Assembly (NCBI RefSeq): GCF_002077695.1
Contig: NZ_MWUE01000017.1
Coordinates: forward strand, 124,001 to 188,000
Source: Pantoea latae
GTDB taxonomy: Bacteria; Pseudomonadota; Gammaproteobacteria; Enterobacterales; Enterobacteriaceae
Length of the DNA: 64,000 bases
Direction of reading: 5' to 3'
In this document: one piece after another, positions 59,673 through 64,000 of the stretch
Layout of the letters: every line of letters begins with the position of its first letter
How positions within the stretch are numbered: position 1 is the stretch's first letter
The notes under the pieces: generated by a model
Databases searched by the model: none
What the model was told of the DNA's origin: nothing
Seen by the model: only the letters and a program-made list of their open reading frames with translations
Program-made: the position numbers and the translations under genes

Positions 59673-61226
59673 ATGCGTAAAAAAAATCTGGGCGCTTCCG
59701 GCGTCTCTCTGTTAACGACGCCGCTTGGCAAGAACATGGCGGTGTTTCTGCTGGTCACCAGCCTGTTCGTGATCGCCATTAACGGCTGGTCTTTATGGAA
59801 CTCCTGGCAGCAAACAGTCGGCGAGAAAAACGACGATGCGCGCAACCTCTCGGTTTCGCTGGCGAAACAGGCTGAGGATGCGTTTCTGCAGGTGGACATC
59901 ACCCTGGCGGATGCGGTTCGTCAGCTCAGGCAGCGCGGCAACGATTACGCCGCCACGCCTGAGTTTTTGCGCCAGCTAAAAGAGCAGCAGGGTAAGCTGC
60001 CGCAGCTGCATGGGCTGTTCGTTTATGACGTGCAGGGGCACTGGATCGCCTCTTCCGGCAACTTTGTCCCGACCAACGCCAGCAACGCCGACCGCGCCTA
60101 CTTTATCTGGCATCGCACCCATAACGACACCAACCTGCTAATCGGTCGGGTGATCCGCAGCCGCTCTACCGGCGATCTGGTGATCCCGGTTTCCGTTCGC
60201 CTTAACGACAGCCAGGGGCATTTTGCCGGCGTCGCGCTGGCGACCGTGCGGGTCGACTATTTTCGCCAGCACTACAGCTATTTCGCGCTGGGCAACAAAG
60301 ACACGCTGGGCCTGATCCTCGCCGACGCCTCTGCCTTATATATCCGTCCTTTTCCTGACAATGTGATCGGCAGAACCCTCTCCACCAGCCCGCTGTTTAA
60401 AACCGAGCTGAAGGCCGCCTCCAGCGGAAATGCGACGTGGCGTTCGTCGCTCGACGGCATCGTGCGCGTCTTTGGCTACGCCCGGCTTGAGCGTTATCCG
60501 CTGATCGTCACCGCTGGTTACGATCTCGATAATATTCGCCGGGAATGGATGGCCGCGAACCTGATCAACGTGCTGCTTAACCTCGCCTTACTGCTCGCCA
60601 TCGCCGGTATGGGGTTCCTGCTGCTGCGCCAGGTCGGCACCAACGTCAGGAATCAGATTGAGTTGACCTATGTGCGCGACGAGCTGACCAATATCAATCA
60701 CACCCTGCAGTCGCTGGCGCTGGTGGATGGCTTAACCGGCCTCGCCAACAGAAGGCAGTTCGACGCGCTGCTTGAACAGGGGCTGCTGCGCTCGCTCAAA
60801 ACCGGCGACCCGATCTCGCTGGTGATGATCGACATCGACTGTTTTAAGCGTTTTAACGACACCTACGGCCATGTGGCCGGCGACGAATGTTTGCAGGATG
60901 TCGCCTGGGCGCTGAAAAACAGCGTGCACTTTCACGGCGACGTGGTGGCGCGCTATGGCGGCGAAGAGTTCGCGATTATCATGCCGAATACCGCGGCCTC
61001 CGAGGCGAAAATCGTCGCGGAACGGGCGGTGCGAGCGGTGATGGATCTGGGCATCGCGCATGAGAGCACGGAGGTGCCGGAGGGGATCGTCACCATCAGC
61101 GCGGGCTACGGGGCGCTGGTCTCCGAAGGAAAACCCGCCGAAGCGGAGCAGCTGAAGAAAGAGGCCGACCGCGCGCTCTATCAGGCCAAGCGCAACGGGC
61201 GAAACCGGGCCAACGGCCCGGCCTGA
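59673..61226 (+). CDS. Diguanylate cyclase with periplasmic Cache-type sensor
   Basis: This membrane enzyme makes cyclic di-GMP. In its 517 residues, TM1 lies at ~20-42, a periplasmic PDC/dCache-like sensor at ~45-290 and TM2 at ~300-325, then the GGDEF domain. The active-site motif is RYGGEEFAIIMP near residue 429. The product-inhibition site RxxD before it is replaced (HFHGD), so feedback control by the usual I-site is probably absent. The N-terminus is basic. It appears to be a single-gene unit, convergent with the HAAAP permease. Confidence 0.9.
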   Translation: MRKKNLGASGVSLLTTPLGKNMAVFLLVTSLFVIAINGWSLWNSWQQTVGEKNDDARNLSVSLAKQAEDAFLQVDITLADAVRQLRQRGNDYAATPEFLRQLKEQQGKLPQLHGLFVYDVQGHWIASSGNFVPTNASNADRAYFIWHRTHNDTNLLIGRVIRSRSTGDLVIPVSVRLNDSQGHFAGVALATVRVDYFRQHYSYFALGNKDTLGLILADASALYIRPFPDNVIGRTLSTSPLFKTELKAASSGNATWRSSLDGIVRVFGYARLERYPLIVTAGYDLDNIRREWMAANLINVLLNLALLLAIAGMGFLLLRQVGTNVRNQIELTYVRDELTNINHTLQSLALVDGLTGLANRRQFDALLEQGLLRSLKTGDPISLVMIDIDCFKRFNDTYGHVAGDECLQDVAWALKNSVHFHGDVVARYGGEEFAIIMPNTAASEAKIVAERAVRAVMDLGIAHESTEVPEGIVTISAGYGALVSEGKPAEAEQLKKEADRALYQAKRNGRNRANGPA

Positions 61227-61244
61227 AGCGCGCGGAGGCGCAGT

Positions 61245-62519
61245 TTATAGCATGCCGTAGATCAGCGCTGACACGGTAAGCAGGCCGCCGATAATAACGA
61301 TCAGGGCCATTGGGCCTCTCAGCGTCTGCAGTTCAGTTCGCGTATACACCAGCCAGGCGGGAATAACGAACAGGAAGATGGCGATAAGTGGCCCGCATAC
61401 GGTTTCGATCAGCGCGATAACGTCGGGATTCCAGTAGGCCACCGCCAGCGACACTGCGAACATCAGCGCAAAGGCAACGGCTTTTGCCCGCTTACGCCCT
61501 GCCCCATCCTTCACGCCAGCCGCGTCGCCGATCAGCGTCGCGAAGGTTTCAGCAACCGGCAGACAAACCCCGAGAAACGATTTCGTCATCGCCACAATGG
61601 CGATAAAAGGCGCCACGAGAAATAACAGATCGGCGCCGCCGTTCCCGGCCATCACCGACAGCACATTCAGGTTTTGCGCTTTGGCCGCCACAAAGGCTTC
61701 GCGCGGCATACTCAGCATACAGCTCAGCACGAAGAAGATAATGCTGAAGAAAATGGCGCAATAGGCCAGACGGACGACGCCTACCGCTTTCCTCTCGCCG
61801 CCGTTGCCTTTTTCCAGATAGTAGGAGGATAAAGGCGAAAGCATCGGCGCCGAGCAAAAAGAGAAAGTGATCAGCGGCAGCGCCAGCCAGAGCGCTTTAA
61901 GAGACTGGCCGGCCGGCGCGTCGGTGGTTTCGCGGATGGCGTGGGTGAGATTGGCAAGATGCCATGCCGGGATCTGCATCAGGGCGATCAGCAGCAGAGA
62001 GAGCGCAAAAGGAATAGCCAGCGTGCTCATGGTGCTGACAACGCGGTCACGGCCTTTGCTAAGCACAATAAACAGCAGCGACACCGCAATAAACGCGAGC
62101 ACCGCGCGGTTCAGCGCGGCGAAGTGCAGGTGCGCGGTAAAGTAGTTGTCTAGCGCGTTGACCAGCGACACCACGTAAACCAGCGTCACCGGAAAATGGG
62201 CGACGCAGAAAAAGATCTTGATGCCCTGGCGCCCTTTGGGGCCAAAGAATTTGCCAAACAGCGGAAGAGCGGCGTTGTCTGTCTGGTTATCCCGCATAAA
62301 GATGCGGCAGATCAGCACATGCGGGATCAGCGAGAGCGGTAAGCCCAGCAGCAGCATGATAAAAAATACCAGCGGTCCGCGCGTTCCCACTTCCACCGGC
62401 AGAAAAAGCGTCCCTGCGCCCACCGTCGTGCCGTAGACACCCATCATCCAGATGGTATCTTTCCATGACCACGAGGGTCGGTTTGCTACTGCGTTTTCAG
62501 TTCTTGCTTCAATATTCAT
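61245..62519 (-). CDS. HAAAP-family amino acid permease (SdaC/TdcC-like)
   Basis: This inner-membrane amino acid:H+ symporter of the hydroxy/aromatic amino acid permease family has 424 residues and eleven predicted helices. Signatures are WMMGVYGTTVGAGTLFLPVE near residue 25 and LPLITFSFCSAPMLSPLSSY. The family carries serine, threonine, tryptophan or tyrosine; the sequence resembles the serine/threonine branch more, but the substrate is not certain. The 200-bp gap upstream holds repeated TGTCTGG boxes. Confidence 0.87.
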   Translation of the reverse strand: MNIEARTENAVANRPSWSWKDTIWMMGVYGTTVGAGTLFLPVEVGTRGPLVFFIMLLLGLPLSLIPHVLICRIFMRDNQTDNAALPLFGKFFGPKGRQGIKIFFCVAHFPVTLVYVVSLVNALDNYFTAHLHFAALNRAVLAFIAVSLLFIVLSKGRDRVVSTMSTLAIPFALSLLLIALMQIPAWHLANLTHAIRETTDAPAGQSLKALWLALPLITFSFCSAPMLSPLSSYYLEKGNGGERKAVGVVRLAYCAIFFSIIFFVLSCMLSMPREAFVAAKAQNLNVLSVMAGNGGADLLFLVAPFIAIVAMTKSFLGVCLPVAETFATLIGDAAGVKDGAGRKRAKAVAFALMFAVSLAVAYWNPDVIALIETVCGPLIAIFLFVIPAWLVYTRTELQTLRGPMALIVIIGGLLTVSALIYGML

Positions 62520-62577
62520 TATTTAGACTTTGCGTGACGAATTATTCAGATGTTGGCGTGCCGAAATGCATGACTGT

Positions 62578-62628
62578 TGTCTGGTCGGGTGCCAGGCCAG
62601 ACAGATAACAAGGCGGCAGATTGTCTGG
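62578..62628. repeat. Three TGTCTGG boxes upstream of the HAAAP permease
   Basis: TGTCTGG occurs at 62578-62584 and 62622-62628, with its complement CCAGACA at 62597-62603. The first and second form an inverted pair. They lie in the gap between the permease and the LysR gene, and could be regulator half-sites. Evidence is limited to repetition. Confidence 0.3.
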
Positions 62629-62718
62629 TAAAACGGCGAACAGGCCAAATGATTTCGCCTATTAAAGGGCATAACGTTGTCGTTCTGGAGAGGTTGCGAC
62701 GCCAGAGAGGCGATGCCG

Positions 62719-63633
62719 CTAGAGCGTGGTTCTGTTGCCCGCCTTATCCTGCTCGAAAATTTTATGCTTCACCAAACGGTCGCGCAGCCAGGTTTGCGCC
62801 TTCCCCGCCTGCGCCTGTTTAGACCAGAGCAGATCAATGCCCACAATCCAGTCGGTATGGGGATACTCTTTCTGTCGCAGCTCCACTAGCGTGCCTGCGC
62901 GCAGTTCGCGATCGACGAATTCCCGCGGAAGCGACGCCCAACCCAGCCCGGCCAGCGCCGCCTCCAGCATCGCGCTGTAGCTCTCCACGCGCCAGAGCAT
63001 AGGGCTGTCGAGATATTCCGTGGTGGCAATTTTTTTCTCCTGGGAGCCAAAGGTGATATGCCGCCAGCTGTGCAGATCCGCAAACGACACGGGAATGCGC
63101 TGCGCAAGAGGATGTGCGGCGCTTACCACATGCACCATGACCACTTTTCCCAGCTGGGCGAACTCAATTTTCTCGCTGTCAATGGAATGAGAAAGCGCAA
63201 TGCCTAAATCGACCTCGCCGTTTTTCACCATCGCCTCGACATCGCCGCGAAACGGCTCTTTGATATGGATATCGACCTCAGGAAAGGTCATAGAGAATTC
63301 ATATAGTACGGGCGCAATGGTGACATAGGGCAGTTCAATGGCGAGGCTGACATGGCTTTCAATCTGCTGGTTGAAGGCGGCCACGCGTTGATCAAACGCC
63401 TGGCATCTTTCCAGTATGGTTTTGACATACTCCCGCAGCACCTCGCCTTCCGGCGTAAGCCGCACCTGCCGCGGCGTTCGTTCGAACAGGCTCAGGTTGA
63501 GTTCCAGCTCCAGATTGCTCATCGCCATGTTCACCGAGGACTGCGATTTTCTCATCTGACGTGCGGCCGCTGAGAAAGAGCCCGATTTGGCCACCTGCTC
63601 AAACGCCATAAGTTGTTCCAATGAATATTTCAC
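62719..63633 (-). CDS. LysR-type transcriptional regulator
   Basis: This 304-residue regulator has its HTH at residues 1-60 (EQLMAFEQVAKSGSFSAAARQMRKSQSSVNMAMS) and a LysR effector domain after ~90. I use the GTG start at 63633 because GGTAGGGGAATA lies directly upstream and the protein then has the usual length. An ATG frame open to 63990 would run through the divergent permease gene. It is divergent from the NCS2 permease and may control it. Confidence 0.87.
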   Translation of the reverse strand: MKYSLEQLMAFEQVAKSGSFSAAARQMRKSQSSVNMAMSNLELELNLSLFERTPRQVRLTPEGEVLREYVKTILERCQAFDQRVAAFNQQIESHVSLAIELPYVTIAPVLYEFSMTFPEVDIHIKEPFRGDVEAMVKNGEVDLGIALSHSIDSEKIEFAQLGKVVMVHVVSAAHPLAQRIPVSFADLHSWRHITFGSQEKKIATTEYLDSPMLWRVESYSAMLEAALAGLGWASLPREFVDRELRAGTLVELRQKEYPHTDWIVGIDLLWSKQAQAGKAQTWLRDRLVKHKIFEQDKAGNRTTL

Positions 63634-63739
63634 TATTCCCCTACCTTTCAGTTTTTCTGAAAACAGCTCGCTTACTTGTATCACTTTTTTACTTATAGAG
63701 TGAGTTTCCTGCGGGTTAACCGTGTGATGAGGGGGATTT

Positions 63740-64000
63740 ATGGAAACGTTGATGGCAGATAAAAAGCAGGACCGTGCGCTAAGCGTCAGACGCATTGCGT
63801 CGCTGGGCTTACAGCATGTTCTGGTGATGTACGCGGGGACGGTAACGGTGCCGTTGATTCTGGCGTCGGTCATGGGCTTAAACGGGGCGCAGACGGTCAC
63901 GCTGGTCAACGCCTGTCTGTTGACCTCGGGACTCGCCACGCTATTGCAGTCGGTGGGCCTCGGCCGCTTTGGCGGACGGCTGCCGCTCATTCAGGGGTGC
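63740..64000 (+). CDS. NCS2-family nucleobase permease, N-terminal part (cut by window edge)
   Basis: The first 87 codons of a xanthine/uracil-type H+ symporter are present, open to the window end. SLGLQHVLVMYAGTVTVPLI and NACLLTSGLATLLQSVGLGR are the family's TM1 and TM2 signatures, and the segment ends at LPLIQGC, close to the motif after TM3. GAGGGGGA precedes the ATG. The gene is divergent from the LysR regulator. Xanthine, urate or another purine is the likely substrate. Confidence 0.87.
   Translation, partial: METLMADKKQDRALSVRRIASLGLQHVLVMYAGTVTVPLILASVMGLNGAQTVTLVNACLLTSGLATLLQSVGLGRFGGRLPLIQGC

Noticed and set aside
63634-63990. 119-residue N-terminal extension of the last LysR gene
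   Set aside because: It would run through the divergent NCS2 permease gene. The GTG at 63633 gives a standard 304-residue LysR protein with a ribosome site.
1-64000. CRISPR arrays, tRNA, rRNA and prophage structural genes
   Set aside because: I looked for regularly spaced repeats, tRNA-like segments near the island edges and phage genes, and saw none. An inspection by eye cannot exclude a tRNA fragment as an attachment site.

Overview
The window reads as a stretch of chromosome from an enterobacterium, most likely of the Erwiniaceae (Pantoea/Mixta/Erwinia-like). The pointers are a clear PagP lipid A palmitoyltransferase, enterobacterial-style RND, AI-2E and HAAAP proteins, a SldAB-like quinoprotein pair, dense catabolic ABC operons and generally GC-rich coding. 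Genus assignment is inference only. No rRNA, tRNA or CRISPR array was seen.

Layout. (1) 1-8978: an aromatic-acid meta-cleavage cluster of the gallate/4-oxalomesaconate type. It holds an AAHS transporter (cut by the left edge), a LysR regulator with two HTH domains, GalB hydratase, GalC/LigK aldolase, GalD tautomerase, a DUF1932 dehydrogenase, a type I (VOC) extradiol dioxygenase and a second MFS transporter. One 25-bp sequence occurs upstream of all three transcription units and marks them as a regulon. (2) 9000-9155: relic of a glutathione peroxidase gene. (3) 9323-12010: P2-type cation ATPase. (4) 12481-17878: an efflux operon made of a promoter, a hairpin overlapping a Trp-rich 11-codon reading frame, a 36-residue membrane protein, an adaptor, an RND pump and a membrane acyltransferase. 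It is followed by pagP and an AI-2E family exporter.

(5) 19640-29242: a visibly AT-rich accessory island. Its edges and right part carry debris: an Rpn nuclease relic, a truncated ISNCY-like transposase joined to a 202-bp second copy of the ATPase gene, and an EexN-like entry-exclusion lipoprotein. Its core is a divergent LysR regulator plus an eight-gene set: SDR, EamA exporter, an unrecognised ferredoxin-like protein, an AfsA-type hotdog protein split over two reading frames, an unrecognised protein, a HAD phosphatase and a thiolase. This gene content matches the chemistry of Streptomyces gamma-butyrolactone (A-factor) synthesis: beta-ketoacyl supply, AfsA condensation with a glycerol-type phosphate, dephosphorylation, reduction and export. 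It is the best candidate in the window for an undescribed signalling or small-molecule system.

(6) 29650-37168: IclR-regulated uptake and oxidation of a polar amino acid or amine, with two FAD oxidases, an SDR and a four-gene ABC importer. (7) 37401-45513: a peptide-type ABC importer with a flavin monooxygenase (NtaA/DszA type) and a DszC-like enzyme, probably organosulfur scavenging. (8) 45589-54990: a GntR(FCD)-regulated catabolic operon of unknown substrate. It includes RidA, a 2-hydroxyacid dehydrogenase, a binding protein, a fused permease-ATPase, an FMN_dh homologue lacking the catalytic His, a signal-less NMT1-like protein, an allantoinase-like amidohydrolase and an enolase-superfamily dehydratase. 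Two ATCGTATACGA operators precede it. (9) 55006-64000: LysR/SDR pair, SldAB-like PQQ dehydrogenase, diguanylate cyclase, HAAAP amino-acid permease, LysR regulator and the start of an NCS2 nucleobase permease cut by the right edge.
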